Below are positions 7,226 through 16,111 of a stretch of 64,000 nt of DNA, in pieces (position 1 is the stretch's first letter; every line of letters begins with the position of its first letter). The stretch is from NCBI RefSeq assembly GCF_014212135.1, contig NZ_JACJVQ010000019.1:248001-312000 (forward strand). Reading direction: 5' to 3'. The position numbers and the translations under genes are program-made. This stretch comes from Cohnella thailandensis. Lineage in GTDB: Bacteria; Bacillota; Bacilli; Paenibacillales; Paenibacillaceae. The notes beneath the pieces were generated by a model. The model ran no database searches, was not told the DNA's origin, and was given only the letters and a program-made list of their open reading frames with translations.

Positions 7226-9331
7226 ATGAATGGCAAAATAACTCAATTCGCGAGGCGGTCGTACCGCCTTATTTTCCTTGCGGCGCTAATTGCTGCTTTC
7301 TTGTTCGCGACGGTCGGATGCTCGATGAGGGACCCAAAGCCCGATGCTAAAGCGAAGGACGGCATCCTCGATATTCGGGATCGCTCCTTCGAAGAGGACG
7401 GAATGCTTCCGCTGGACGGGGAATGGAGATTTAAGTGGGAGGGAGACGGCGCTTCGGAGCCGATCGAAGGATGGATGCAGGTTCCGGGGATGTGGGGGCA
7501 GAAGCCGCTTAAGGACGGTACCGAGCTGCCCTCGCAAGGCCGGGGCATATATTCGCTGACGATCTTGCATTCCCCGACGGATAAGCTGCTGGCCATTCGG
7601 CTGCCGAACCTGTCCACCGCTTATAACCTGTACGTGAACGGACAGCTTCAGTTCTCGCGGGGCGTCGTGGGAGACGATCGGGAAGGAACGACTCCGTACC
7701 AGCTTCCGGCCATCGCGTATTTCAGCGGTCAGAGCGGGAAGACGGAGCTGACGCTGGAGGTCGCGAATTACCATCATCGCAACGGAGGCATCCGGACCGA
7801 GCTGATTCTCGGAACGATGAGTCAGATCCAATCCCTTCGCTTCAAGCTGCAATCCCAGGAATTGATTTTGTTCGGAGCGCTCGCGATTATCGGCATTTAT
7901 CATCTTGGCCTGTTCGCTCTTAGGCGAAGAGAATCGACCAACCTGTTCCTTGCTTTGCTTTGCTTCGGCGTCGCATGCCGCATGGCCTCGATCGGCGAAG
8001 GAATGTTCGCCCAGTGGATTCCTTCCCTTACCTGGACGTTCGCCTTGCGGATCGAATACGCGGCTTTTGCGCTAAGCACGTTGTTCGGTTTCACCTATTA
8101 TCAGAAGATGTACCCGGACGAGATATCCGCCAAGTGGCTGCGGCTCAGCGCCGGCGTGGGAATCCTGCTTGCGGCGCTTTGCGTCGCGCTTCCCCCTCTT
8201 ACTTTCAGCCGTTACGTCGCGGCGTATCAAATCTACGTCATCCTCATGAGCCTTGTCAGCTTGATCGGGCTGGGCCGGGCGCTCTTCCATCGCCGCGAAG
8301 GGGCGAAGCTCGCCATGGTCGGGGCCGTCGGGCTTGTCTTGACCGTCATGAACGATATCTTCTTCTATAACGGATGGATGAAGTCGCTCGATTTGGTCTC
8401 CTGGGGTCTGCTGCTTCTGATTCTGATGAACTCCTTCGCGATCTCGCTCAAATTCTCGCTTACGTATTCAAGGGCCGAACAGATGAAAACAGAGCTGACC
8501 GAGTGGAACCATCATCTGGAGGAACGGATCGCCAAGCGAACCGAGGAGCTTCAGAAGTCGTACTTGGCGCTGGAAGAGAGCAAAATCGGCCTGGAGAGAA
8601 TGGAGCAGTCCCGCAGGCAGCTCATCAGCAACATCTCCCATGATCTCAGAACCCCGATCACTCTTCTCCAAGGTTATTTGGAAGCGCTGCGGGACGGGAT
8701 CATCGCCGAACCGCAGCAACGGGAGAAGACGATTCGCCTTATGCTGACCAAAGTAGAGGGGCTGAACGGAATGATTCAGGATTTATTCGAGTTATCGATG
8801 CTGGAATCCAGAAAAACAAGGATGAACTTCGAGCCGGCTTCCATAACGGAGTGGCAGGAGCGGCTTCGAACGGAGTACGAACCGGAATTGACGGAGAAAA
8901 GAATCGGTTTCGGTTGCTTCGGTCCGGACGACGACGATCGGCATGCGTCGGTGCTGATCGACGAGCATCGAATGGATCGGGTGTTCGCCAACCTGATTTA
9001 CAATGCGGTGAGGCACACGCCTCAAGGAGGAAGCATTACGCTTCATTTCGCGGTCGACCCCGTTGTCGGGCAGGCGATCATCGATGTCGTCGATACCGGT
9101 ACGGGCATCCTCGAGAGCGAGCTGCCGTTTATTTTCGATCGTTTCTATAATAATCACAAGTCTCGCCATTCCACTTCCGGAGGTAGCGGGCTCGGGCTGT
9201 CCATTGCCCGAGAGATCGTGGAGATGCATGGCGGGAAGCTGACGGCGCGCAACGGCGAATCCGGAGGAAGCGTGTTTACGATACGGTTGCCTTTGTATAC
9301 GGAAGAGGAGGCTCGCATGCGTTCCTCGTAG
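7226..9331 (+). CDS. Sensor histidine kinase with extracellular 7TMR-DISM-type domain
   Basis: A 701-residue membrane kinase. It has an N-terminal hydrophobic segment ending in a lipobox-like VGC, then a jelly-roll-like sensor domain (DGEWRFKWEG..., about 55-200) of the 7TMR-DISM-extracellular type. About seven membrane segments follow (roughly 215-410), then a short coiled coil, the HisKA box ISNISHDLRTPITLLQGY and an HATPase domain with NLIYNAVRHTP, DVVDTGTGI, FDRFY and GSGLGLSI. The frame is open from TTG 7166, but GGGAGAG six bp before the ATG at 7226 fixes the start. It likely phosphorylates the divergently encoded OmpR-type regulator. The ligand is unknown, possibly a carbohydrate judging from the fold. 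Confidence 0.9.
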   Translation: MNGKITQFARRSYRLIFLAALIAAFLFATVGCSMRDPKPDAKAKDGILDIRDRSFEEDGMLPLDGEWRFKWEGDGASEPIEGWMQVPGMWGQKPLKDGTELPSQGRGIYSLTILHSPTDKLLAIRLPNLSTAYNLYVNGQLQFSRGVVGDDREGTTPYQLPAIAYFSGQSGKTELTLEVANYHHRNGGIRTELILGTMSQIQSLRFKLQSQELILFGALAIIGIYHLGLFALRRRESTNLFLALLCFGVACRMASIGEGMFAQWIPSLTWTFALRIEYAAFALSTLFGFTYYQKMYPDEISAKWLRLSAGVGILLAALCVALPPLTFSRYVAAYQIYVILMSLVSLIGLGRALFHRREGAKLAMVGAVGLVLTVMNDIFFYNGWMKSLDLVSWGLLLLILMNSFAISLKFSLTYSRAEQMKTELTEWNHHLEERIAKRTEELQKSYLALEESKIGLERMEQSRRQLISNISHDLRTPITLLQGYLEALRDGIIAEPQQREKTIRLMLTKVEGLNGMIQDLFELSMLESRKTRMNFEPASITEWQERLRTEYEPELTEKRIGFGCFGPDDDDRHASVLIDEHRMDRVFANLIYNAVRHTPQGGSITLHFAVDPVVGQAIIDVVDTGTGILESELPFIFDRFYNNHKSRHSTSGGSGLGLSIAREIVEMHGGKLTARNGESGGSVFTIRLPLYTEEEARMRSS

Positions 9332-9349
9332 CATTTTGGCTAATCTCGG

Positions 9350-9706
9350 TTAACCGCTGCCGTTCGCCCGGCCGTCTTTTTTCATCATCTCATGCAGCAG
9401 TCCTAACGATTGTTTTCGCTGTTCGTGGTTCATCCCTCTTAGCAGCATCAGTATTTCCTTGGAATCGGTAGCGTCCGGCAATTCGTAGGACATATTTGAT
9501 TGGGAGGGGGAATTGCCGCCTATAATGTAATCAAGGGAGACGTCGAAATAAGCGGCCAACTTGATCAGCGTCTCGTAGATGGGCTGGCGATTGTTGATTT
9601 CATAATGGCTGTATGCGGAACGGGTGATGCCGATGTGGCGGGCAACTTCCTCTTGAGATATATTCCGTTTCAGCCTTAGCTCCCGAAGACGTTCTCCCAT
9701 GTTCAT
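9350..9706 (-). CDS. XRE family helix-turn-helix regulator
   Basis: A 118-residue repressor-like protein. Residues 1-65 form an XRE helix-turn-helix (LRELRLKRNISQEEVARHIGITRSAYSHYEINNRQP), resembling SinR/PBSX Xre-type repressors. The C-terminal half (about 75-118) is a polar helical tail probably used for oligomerisation. Start ATG has AAGGAG eight bp upstream. The gene is convergent with the kinase gene (18 bp between stops). Its own promoter contains a GATACAAAACGTATC palindrome, so autoregulation is likely. No phage genes lie nearby. Confidence 0.9.
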   Translation of the reverse strand: MNMGERLRELRLKRNISQEEVARHIGITRSAYSHYEINNRQPIYETLIKLAAYFDVSLDYIIGGNSPSQSNMSYELPDATDSKEILMLLRGMNHEQRKQSLGLLHEMMKKDGRANGSG

Positions 9707-9755
9707 GTTTTAATCTCCTTGCAACCTTGGAATAGAGGCCTTGCCGACGTATTTG

Positions 9756-9771
9756 CCGGCCTTTAGGCCGG
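9756..9771 (-). other. GC-rich hairpin in the XRE mRNA leader
   Basis: CCGGCC-TTTA-GGCCGG forms a 6-bp perfect stem between the XRE promoter and its start codon. No T-tract follows on either strand; effect unknown. Confidence 0.4.
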
Positions 9772-9802
9772 ATCGGGTAAAAGGGCATGTTGTACTATTA
9801 GT

Positions 9803-9832
9803 AATTTATGATACAAAACGTATCTATGTCAA
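9803..9832 (-). promoter_or_regulatory. XRE promoter with embedded operator
   Basis: On the minus strand TTGACA (9832-9827), 18-bp spacer, TAAATT (9808-9803). The spacer holds the 15-bp palindrome GATAC-AAAAC-GTATC (9810-9824). From memory this is close to the operator of the PBSX Xre repressor of B. subtilis. A repressor bound here would block RNA polymerase. Confidence 0.7.
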
Positions 9833-9957
9833 GGGCCTAGACCATCTTTTTCTTAGGCTACTGTCCGTATTTCGCGAATAAATCTCCATTTTAATACATT
9901 GTGTAGCAAATGAGCGCAAAATGGGTTATGGTGGGTACAACAAGAGCGGAGGAAATT

Positions 9958-11397
9958 ATGAGGTACGATAACTTAACTCTCCATACCGACAAGTATGAGA
10001 TCAATATGATGTACGCGCATTGGGTTCACGGGACCGATCAAGATCGCGCCGTCTTCGAGGCTTACTTCCGCAAGCTGCCGTTCGGCAACGGCTTCGCCGT
10101 GTTCGCCGGGCTGCGGCGCTTCGTCGAGTACGTGCGTTCGATCCGGTTCGATGAGGAGACCATCGCGTATTTAAGCAAGCAAGAAGAGAATTACGATCCC
10201 GAATTTCTGGACAAGCTTCGATACTATCGTTTTAACGGGAACGTCTGGTCGGTAGAAGAGGGAACGATCGTCTTCGCGAACGAGCCGCTTGTCCGAATCG
10301 AAGGCACGGTGTTCGAGACGCATCTGCTGGAGACGGCGCTGCTGAACTTCATCAACTATCAGACGCTCATCGCGACCAAGGCGGCACGCATTCGCCAGGT
10401 GGCCGGCGCCGATCTGCTGATGGAGTTCGGCACCCGCCGCGCCCAGGAAGCCGATGCGGCCGTATGGGGAGCGCGCGCCGCCTGCATCGCCGGCTTCAAT
10501 TCGACCTCCAATCTGCGGGCGGGAATGATGTTCGGCATTCCGACATCGGGCACCCATGCCCATGCTTGGGTTCAGCATCACGATTCGGAGGAGCAGGCGT
10601 TCGAGCGTTTGGCGGAGGCTCTGCCGAACCAGGTTAGCCTGCTGGTGGATACGTACGATACGATCGGGAGCGGAGTTCCCAATGCCATTAAAGTGGCGAA
10701 GCGGATGGAGAAGCGAGGCAAGCGAATGCAGGCGATCCGGCTGGACAGCGGAGATCTCGCCTACCTCTCGAAGGAAGCCCGCCGCTTGCTGGACGAGGCC
10801 GGTCTCCGCTACGTTAAGATCGTCGCTTCGAACGACCTGGACGAGAACATCATCATGAACCTGAAAGCCCAAGGAGCTCGGATCGACAGCTGGGGAGTCG
10901 GCACGCAGCTCATTACCGCGTCGGACCAACCGTCGCTTGGCGGCGTTTATAAGCTCGTGGAACGGGAGAAGAACGGGAAGAGGGAACCCGTCATCAAGAT
11001 CTCGGGCAATCCGGAGAAGGTCACGACTCCGGGCGCGAAGGACGTATACCGCATCGTCGACCGGTCGACGGGATTCGCGATCGCGGATTACGAGACGCTG
11101 ACGGACGAAAGGGATGTTCAGAACGGCGAGCCTCTGGAGCTGTTCGATCCTGTGCATCCTTACATCCGCCGGAAGGCGACGGAGTACGATGCCGTGGCGC
11201 TGCTTAAGCCGATCTTCCGCGAGGGCGAACCGGTTCACGAGCTGCCGTCGCTGGAGGAGCTGCGGGAATATCATGCGGAGCAGCTGAAGCTCTTCCGTCC
11301 GGAGGTGCTTCGCAAGCTGAACCCCGAGAACTATCCCGTCGTGCTCAGCCCCAAGACGTGGCGGCTGAAGATGGATCTGATCGAGAGGTATAAGTAA
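9958..11397 (+). CDS. pncB: Nicotinate phosphoribosyltransferase
   Basis: A 479-residue NAPRTase that makes nicotinate mononucleotide from nicotinate and PRPP in NAD salvage. Family motifs are present: the N-terminal TDKYEINMMYAHW, MEFGTRRAQEADAAVWGARAA, the histidine-containing SGTHAHAW (site of the regulatory phosphohistidine in the family), IRLDSGDLAYLSKEAR and the PRPP/phosphate region WGVGTQLITASD. The frame is open from 9910, but the GCGGAGGAAATT sequence directly before 9958 sets the ATG. The gene stands alone between XRE (divergent) and catalase (convergent), with a shared hairpin terminator after it. Confidence 0.95.
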   Translation: MRYDNLTLHTDKYEINMMYAHWVHGTDQDRAVFEAYFRKLPFGNGFAVFAGLRRFVEYVRSIRFDEETIAYLSKQEENYDPEFLDKLRYYRFNGNVWSVEEGTIVFANEPLVRIEGTVFETHLLETALLNFINYQTLIATKAARIRQVAGADLLMEFGTRRAQEADAAVWGARAACIAGFNSTSNLRAGMMFGIPTSGTHAHAWVQHHDSEEQAFERLAEALPNQVSLLVDTYDTIGSGVPNAIKVAKRMEKRGKRMQAIRLDSGDLAYLSKEARRLLDEAGLRYVKIVASNDLDENIIMNLKAQGARIDSWGVGTQLITASDQPSLGGVYKLVEREKNGKREPVIKISGNPEKVTTPGAKDVYRIVDRSTGFAIADYETLTDERDVQNGEPLELFDPVHPYIRRKATEYDAVALLKPIFREGEPVHELPSLEELREYHAEQLKLFRPEVLRKLNPENYPVVLSPKTWRLKMDLIERYK

Positions 11398-11417
11398 AGG
11401 ATGAGGCAGGCTAAGCA

Positions 11418-11454
11418 AAGGGGCATCACCGTCAATCCAACGGAGATGCCCCTT
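11418..11454. terminator. Bidirectional hairpin terminator between pncB and catalase
   Basis: AAGGGGCATC (11418-11427) pairs with GATGCCCCTT (11445-11454), extended inward by CCGT/ACGG. It sits between convergent stop codons. T-runs are short, so termination strength is uncertain. Confidence 0.7.
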
Positions 11455-11465
11455 ACGCATGCCGA

Positions 11466-13085
11466 TTAATAGGGATCCTGCTCGCGGCCTTTCTCGATAG
11501 CGTCCTGGACCGCTTCTTGCGTATGCTTCGCTCCCAGCGGATGCTGCAGCTCTTCGGCGAATTCCGTATCGCCGACGCGTAGGCCGGGGCCTTTCCCGGC
11601 TAAGCCTTCCCTCAGGCGCCGTCCGTATTCTTCATCCGCTTGCTCGGCGAGAGCGATCATCTTATCCTGAATATCCTTCGGACAGACGGCGAGGTCGTTC
11701 ACGAGATTGCCGATCAGCTCGTCCTTCTCCCATGGTTCGAAGTGGCGATAGGTATCGCCGGCTTGCTTCGTATTGTCGTGGCGGTCGATGGACTGGCGAA
11801 CCAGGTTCCCGTCCACGTGCGGCGTATACTCGGCGCCGGTCTGAGTAGCCTCTTTTAATCCGCCCATGCTGGAGGGCTCATAGTTGATATGAAGGTTCTG
11901 GCCGGGTGCTTTGTCATTGAAGTAACGCAATTGGCCGCCTTCCTGATTGGTCGCGACCCGTTTCTTGGCCGCGTTGATCGGAAGCTGCAGGTAGTTGGCG
12001 CCTACGCGGTAGCGCTGGGTATCGGAATAAGAGAACGTCCGTCCTTGCAGCATTTTGTCGTCGGAGAAGTCCAGGCCGTCCACCAGCACGCCCGTTCCGA
12101 AGGCGACCTGCTCCACTTCGTTGAAGAAGTTCTCGGGATTTTTGTTCAGCACCATCCGTCCGACCTTCCGCCAAGGGAACTTGTCCTCCGGCCACAGCTT
12201 CGTGTCGTCGAGCGGGTCGAAGTCGAGCTCGGGGTTCGGGCCGTCGGGCATCAATTGAACGAGCAGCTCCCACTCCGGATAGTCTCCGCGCTCGATCGCT
12301 TCGTACAAATCCTGGGTCGCGTGGCTGAAGTTTTTGCCCTGGATTTCTTCCGCTTCCTTCACCGTCAAGTTCTTGATGCCTTGCTTCGGTTCCCAGTGAT
12401 ACTTGACCAGAACGGCTTGGCCCTCGTCGTTCACCCATTTGTAGGTGTTGACTCCGGAGCCCTGCATCATGCGGTAGTTGGCCGGGATTCCCCATGGCGA
12501 GTAAACGAACGTCACCATATGGAAGGACTCGGGCGAATTCGCGCAGAAGTCGAAGAAACGGCGGGCATCCTGAATGTTGGTCACGGGATCCGGCCGGAAG
12601 GCGTGAATCATATCGGGGAATTTCATCGCGTCGCGGATGAAGAAAATCTTCAGGTTGTTCCCGACAAGGTCCCAGTTCCCGTCCTCGGTATAGAATTTGA
12701 CGGCGAATCCCCGCGGGTCGCGGACCGTCTCCGGGGAGTGCAGACCGTGAACGACCGTCGAGAAGCGGACGAAGACGGGAGTTTGTTTGCCCTTCTGCTG
12801 GAACAGCTTCGCTCGAGTGTATTTGGATACCGGCTCGTCGCCGACCGTGCCGTACGCTTCGAAGTACCCGTGCGCGCCGGCGCCGCGGGCATGGACGATT
12901 CGCTCCGGTACCTTCTCCCGGTCGAAATGGCTGATTTTCTCGATAAAATCGTAGTTCTCGAGCGTGGCCGGACCGCGGTTGCTCACCGTGCGGATGTTCT
13001 GGTTGTTCGTGATCGGATGGCCTTGCCGGTTCGTTAACGTGCCGTCATCCTCGCTGTTCGTCGGGCGGTTGTTGGTCGTGTCCAT
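11466..13085 (-). CDS. Catalase (clade 3-like small-to-medium subunit)
   Basis: A 539-residue heme catalase decomposing hydrogen peroxide. The active-site block FDREKVPERIVHARGAGAHGYFE includes the distal His65. The distal Asn lies in the VGNNLKIFFIRDA region, and the proximal heme-ligand signature is RTFSYSDTQRYRVG. An extended C-terminal region of about 40 residues follows the core. The N-terminal LTNRQGHPITNNQN resembles Bacillus KatX/KatB-type enzymes more than vegetative KatA, but I do not assign a symbol. An AGGGATT ribosome site precedes the ATG. I looked for a PerR box upstream and did not see a convincing one. Confidence 0.93.
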   Translation of the reverse strand: MDTTNNRPTNSEDDGTLTNRQGHPITNNQNIRTVSNRGPATLENYDFIEKISHFDREKVPERIVHARGAGAHGYFEAYGTVGDEPVSKYTRAKLFQQKGKQTPVFVRFSTVVHGLHSPETVRDPRGFAVKFYTEDGNWDLVGNNLKIFFIRDAMKFPDMIHAFRPDPVTNIQDARRFFDFCANSPESFHMVTFVYSPWGIPANYRMMQGSGVNTYKWVNDEGQAVLVKYHWEPKQGIKNLTVKEAEEIQGKNFSHATQDLYEAIERGDYPEWELLVQLMPDGPNPELDFDPLDDTKLWPEDKFPWRKVGRMVLNKNPENFFNEVEQVAFGTGVLVDGLDFSDDKMLQGRTFSYSDTQRYRVGANYLQLPINAAKKRVATNQEGGQLRYFNDKAPGQNLHINYEPSSMGGLKEATQTGAEYTPHVDGNLVRQSIDRHDNTKQAGDTYRHFEPWEKDELIGNLVNDLAVCPKDIQDKMIALAEQADEEYGRRLREGLAGKGPGLRVGDTEFAEELQHPLGAKHTQEAVQDAIEKGREQDPY

Positions 13086-13233
13086 GACAAGAATCCCTGC
13101 TTTCGCTGCATTTTGGCATTGCGCTTCGGGTAGGGTCGCCGTGATTGGAAAAAATTATTCGCGACTCCAACTGATTCCACGATGCGATTCCACGACGCGA
13201 TTCCGCAATGTCTTTCGCAACGCCGCCCGCCGA

Positions 13234-13270
13234 GAAAATAAAAACGGCTGTCCCGAATGGGACAGCCGTT
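13234..13270 (-). terminator. Intrinsic terminator of the ABC-F gene
   Basis: On the minus strand a perfect 12-bp stem (GGGACAGCCGTT at 13259-13270 with its complement 13243-13254, loop of 4) is followed by TTTTATTTT. It lies 11 bp after the ABC-F stop codon. Confidence 0.92.
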
Positions 13271-13280
13271 AGCCGCAAGA

Positions 13281-14837
13281 TCAGAACACCTTCGTCGTCC
13301 AGGACTCGCAATTCCACACGTCGGTCGCGACGTCGCGGTAGAACTCCGGTTCGTGGCTGATCAGCAGAACGCTTCCTTTATACGCCTTCAGCGCGCGCTT
13401 CAGTTCATCCTTGGCATCGACGTCCAGGTGGTTCGTCGGTTCGTCCAGCACGAGGATGTTCGACTCGCGGTTGATCAGCCTGCACAGCCGAACCTTGGCT
13501 TTCTCGCCGCCGCTAAGGACAGAGATTCGGCTCTCGATGTGCTTGGTCGTCAAGCCGCACTTGGCGAGGGCGGCCCGCACTTCGAATTGGCTGAGAGCGG
13601 GGAACTCGTTCCAGATCGCGTCGATGCAAGTCTGATCGCCCGCGTCCTTGACCTCTTGCTCGAAATAGCCGATGAGCTGGTTGTCTCCGCGCTCGACCGT
13701 ACCGGACAGGGCGGGGATGAGGCCGAGGATGCTCTTCAGCAGCGTCGTTTTGCCGATGCCGTTCGCGCCGACGAGAGCGACCTTCTGTCCACGCTCCATC
13801 TTCAGATCGAGAGGGCGGGAGAGGGGCTCGTCATAGCCGATCACGAGCTGCTTCGTCTCGAAGATAAGGCGGCTCGGCGTCCGGCCTTCCTTGAAATTGA
13901 ACTCCGGCTTCGGCTTCTCCTTCGCCAGCTCGATAAGCTCCATGTTGTCGAGCTTCTTCTGGCGGGACATCGCCATGTTGCGGGTCGATACCCGCGCCTT
14001 GTTTCTCGCGACGAAATCCTTCAGGTCGGCGATCTCCTGCTGCTGGCGCTTGTAGGCCGACTCGAGCTGCGACTGCTTCGCTTCGTGAAGCTGCACGAAG
14101 TTGTCGTAGTCGCCTACATAGCGATTGAGCTCCTGGTTGTACATATGATAGATCAGATTCACGACGCTGTTCAGGAACGGAATGTCGTGAGAGATCAGAA
14201 TGAACGCGTTCTCGTATTCCTGCAGATAACGCTTCAGCCACTCGATGTGGACCTCGTCGAGGTAGTTCGTAGGCTCGTCGAGCAGAAGGATGTCCGGCTT
14301 CTCGAGCAGCAGCTTGGCGAGAAGGACCTTGGTCCGTTGGCCGCCGCTTAAATCGTTGACGTCCCGGTCAAGGCCGATATCGCCGAGGCCGAGCCCGCGC
14401 GCGACTTCCTCGACCTTCGCGTCGATCATGTAGAAGTCGTTGCTGTTCAGAAGGTCCTGAATCGTGCCGACCTCCTCCAGAAGACGTTCCAGCTCGTCCG
14501 GATCCGCCGAGCCCATCTTGTCGTACATCTCGTTCATCTCGGCTTCCGCGTCCATCAGGTATTGGAACGCGCCGCGCAGCACGTCGCGGATCGTCATGCC
14601 CTTGGAGAGCACGGAATGCTGATCCAGATAGCCGACGCGAACCTTCTTGGACCATTCGACCTTGCCGGCATCGGGCTCCAGCTTGCCCATGACGATGTTC
14701 ATGAAGGTGGACTTGCCTTCGCCGTTCGCCCCGACGAGTCCGACGTGCTCGCCCTTCAGGAGACGGAAAGAGACGTTATTGAAGATAGCTCGGTCGCCGA
14801 AGCCGTGACTTAAATTCGTAACCGTTAGAATGCTCAT
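13281..14837 (-). CDS. ABC-F family ATPase (ribosome-associated type)
   Basis: A 518-residue soluble protein with two ABC domains and no membrane segments. Domain 1 has Walker A GANGEGKS, signature LSGGQRTK and Walker B DILLLDEPTN. A charged linker follows (about residues 240-310, ELNRYVGDYDNF...RQQQEIADLKDF). Domain 2 has GANGIGKT, LSGGEKAK and ILVLDEPTN. ABC-F proteins act on the translating ribosome, some giving antibiotic protection. The frame runs upstream into non-homologous sequence, so I place the start at ATG 14837, whose MSILTVTNLSHGFGD matches the family N-terminus. An AAAAGGTG site lies about 10 bp before it. Housekeeping translation factor is more likely than resistance. Confidence 0.9.
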   Translation of the reverse strand: MSILTVTNLSHGFGDRAIFNNVSFRLLKGEHVGLVGANGEGKSTFMNIVMGKLEPDAGKVEWSKKVRVGYLDQHSVLSKGMTIRDVLRGAFQYLMDAEAEMNEMYDKMGSADPDELERLLEEVGTIQDLLNSNDFYMIDAKVEEVARGLGLGDIGLDRDVNDLSGGQRTKVLLAKLLLEKPDILLLDEPTNYLDEVHIEWLKRYLQEYENAFILISHDIPFLNSVVNLIYHMYNQELNRYVGDYDNFVQLHEAKQSQLESAYKRQQQEIADLKDFVARNKARVSTRNMAMSRQKKLDNMELIELAKEKPKPEFNFKEGRTPSRLIFETKQLVIGYDEPLSRPLDLKMERGQKVALVGANGIGKTTLLKSILGLIPALSGTVERGDNQLIGYFEQEVKDAGDQTCIDAIWNEFPALSQFEVRAALAKCGLTTKHIESRISVLSGGEKAKVRLCRLINRESNILVLDEPTNHLDVDAKDELKRALKAYKGSVLLISHEPEFYRDVATDVWNCESWTTKVF

Positions 14838-14940
14838 GGAATGATGACACCTTTTCCGTATTCGTTTGGATTTGGATTGCCTTTTCGACACTTCATTATA
14901 GTCCGAGTAGGAGCTTGAACTCAACGGGGAAAGCGGGGGG

Positions 14941-14970
14941 TTACCGAATAGGCCGGTTAAAGGGTATAAT
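14941..14970 (+). promoter_or_regulatory. Candidate promoter of the DinB-to-isochorismatase run
   Basis: A consensus -10 TATAAT is at 14965-14970; the -35 (TTACCG at 14941-14946, 18-bp spacing) is weak. It lies 60 bp before the DinB start. Confidence 0.45.
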
Positions 14971-15029
14971 TGGGAGAGCAGGACGCGTCGATCAGAACCA
15001 GTACCGCAACAATGGGGAGGGGAACGTTC

Positions 15030-15521
15030 ATGAACAAGATGGAATTGCTGCTTCACGGATGGGATAGCTGCTACGAGAAGGAAGACTGGTATCCGCCGTT
15101 GAAAGACGCTCTTAACGGGATTACATGGGAGCAGGCCAATTGGCGTCCGCGATTCGGCAAAGTAAACACGATCTGGGAGACGGTCCAACACCTCATCTTC
15201 TACAAGGAGAGGTTGTATCTTCGCTTGACCGGCGAAGAATCCGAATATCCGGAGGGAGTCAGCAACGACGATACGTTCGGGGTTCCGGTTCAGGACGAGG
15301 CCGCATGGCAAGAGACGCTGCAGAGACTGGAGAAGGTGCATCTGGATATCCGAGGGCTGCTTGAGAACATGGACAAGAAAGACTTCGAGCGCCGCATTCC
15401 GTCCACTCCGATCGGACTCTGGGTGAACAGCCTTATTTTGCACGATGCGTACCATACGGGACAGATTATCCAATTGAGGAAAATGCAAAAGTCCTGGCCG
15501 GCTCGGCGTTCGTTCGAATGA
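15030..15521 (+). CDS. DinB/YfiT-like four-helix protein
   Basis: A 163-residue protein of the DinB superfamily, four-helix proteins that bind a metal with three histidines. Candidate ligands are His54 (ETVQHLIFY) and the two histidines in ILHDAYHTGQI near the C-terminus. Many members are thiol-dependent transferases or DNA-damage-induced proteins; the reaction here cannot be read. The frame is open from 14970, but GGGGAGGGG, 7 bp before ATG 15030, marks the start. It is followed 21 bp later by the cyclase-like gene. Confidence 0.85.
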   Translation: MNKMELLLHGWDSCYEKEDWYPPLKDALNGITWEQANWRPRFGKVNTIWETVQHLIFYKERLYLRLTGEESEYPEGVSNDDTFGVPVQDEAAWQETLQRLEKVHLDIRGLLENMDKKDFERRIPSTPIGLWVNSLILHDAYHTGQIIQLRKMQKSWPARRSFE

Positions 15522-15542
15522 GGGATTGAGAGGTCAATTATC

Positions 15543-16103
15543 ATGAGGTTTATCGATCTGTCCGCGCCGCTGAAGGATGGGATGCCGGTTTATCCGGGCG
15601 ATCCCCGGGTGCGGATTCGTATCGTTCATACGCATGAACGGCATAGCTGGGAAGTGAGGAGCCTCTCCATGGGAACCCACAGCGGTACCCATGTGGATGC
15701 TCCTTCCCATATGCACGAAGGGGGGGCGTCCGTGGACCGGCTGCCGCTCGAACGTTTCTGCGGAGTGTCGCGCGTCGTCGATCCGGAAGGCGAGTGGCCG
15801 GCGGGGATCGGGCTGTTCTTCGCGGAGCCGGCGGGAATCGAACTGTTCGGCAAGCTGGCGGAGCGCCGGCCGAGGTTCGTCGGGGGAGAGCTGTCGGAGC
15901 CGCTCGAGAGGGCACTGCTCGGCAAGGGAATTCTCACTTACACGGACCTGCAGGGCCTTGAGCGGCTTCCCAAGAATAGGGACTTTCAATTCTACGGGTT
16001 TCCGCTTCGGATCGAAGGCGGGGACGGTTCGCCCGTCCGGGCGGTCGCCGTATTGGACGAGAACGAGACCGGCGGGCCGGAATCAAAGAGTACGGGAGGA
16101 TAA
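15543..16103 (+). CDS. Cyclase/kynurenine formamidase-like metal hydrolase
   Basis: A 186-residue member of the cyclase family (KynB-like). The metal-binding signature HSGTHVDAPSH (HxGTHxDxPxH) is at about residues 47-57, preceded by DLSAPLKDGMPVYPGDP, the usual N-terminus. It is somewhat shorter than typical members (about 205-210) and its C-terminus is variable. Family enzymes hydrolyse N-formylkynurenine or related amides; no tryptophan pathway genes are near, so the substrate is open. It is co-directional with the DinB, AAC(3)-like and isochorismatase-like genes. Confidence 0.82.
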   Translation: MRFIDLSAPLKDGMPVYPGDPRVRIRIVHTHERHSWEVRSLSMGTHSGTHVDAPSHMHEGGASVDRLPLERFCGVSRVVDPEGEWPAGIGLFFAEPAGIELFGKLAERRPRFVGGELSEPLERALLGKGILTYTDLQGLERLPKNRDFQFYGFPLRIEGGDGSPVRAVAVLDENETGGPESKSTGG

Positions 16104-16111
16104 TCGCCGAA

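Noticed and set aside
13086..13233. PerR box upstream of catalase
   Set aside because: No TTATAAT-N-ATTATAA-like sequence is present in this interval.
14838..15488. Upstream extension of the ABC-F frame by about 215 residues
   Set aside because: The extension is antisense to the DinB-like gene and non-homologous; the family N-terminus begins at 14837.
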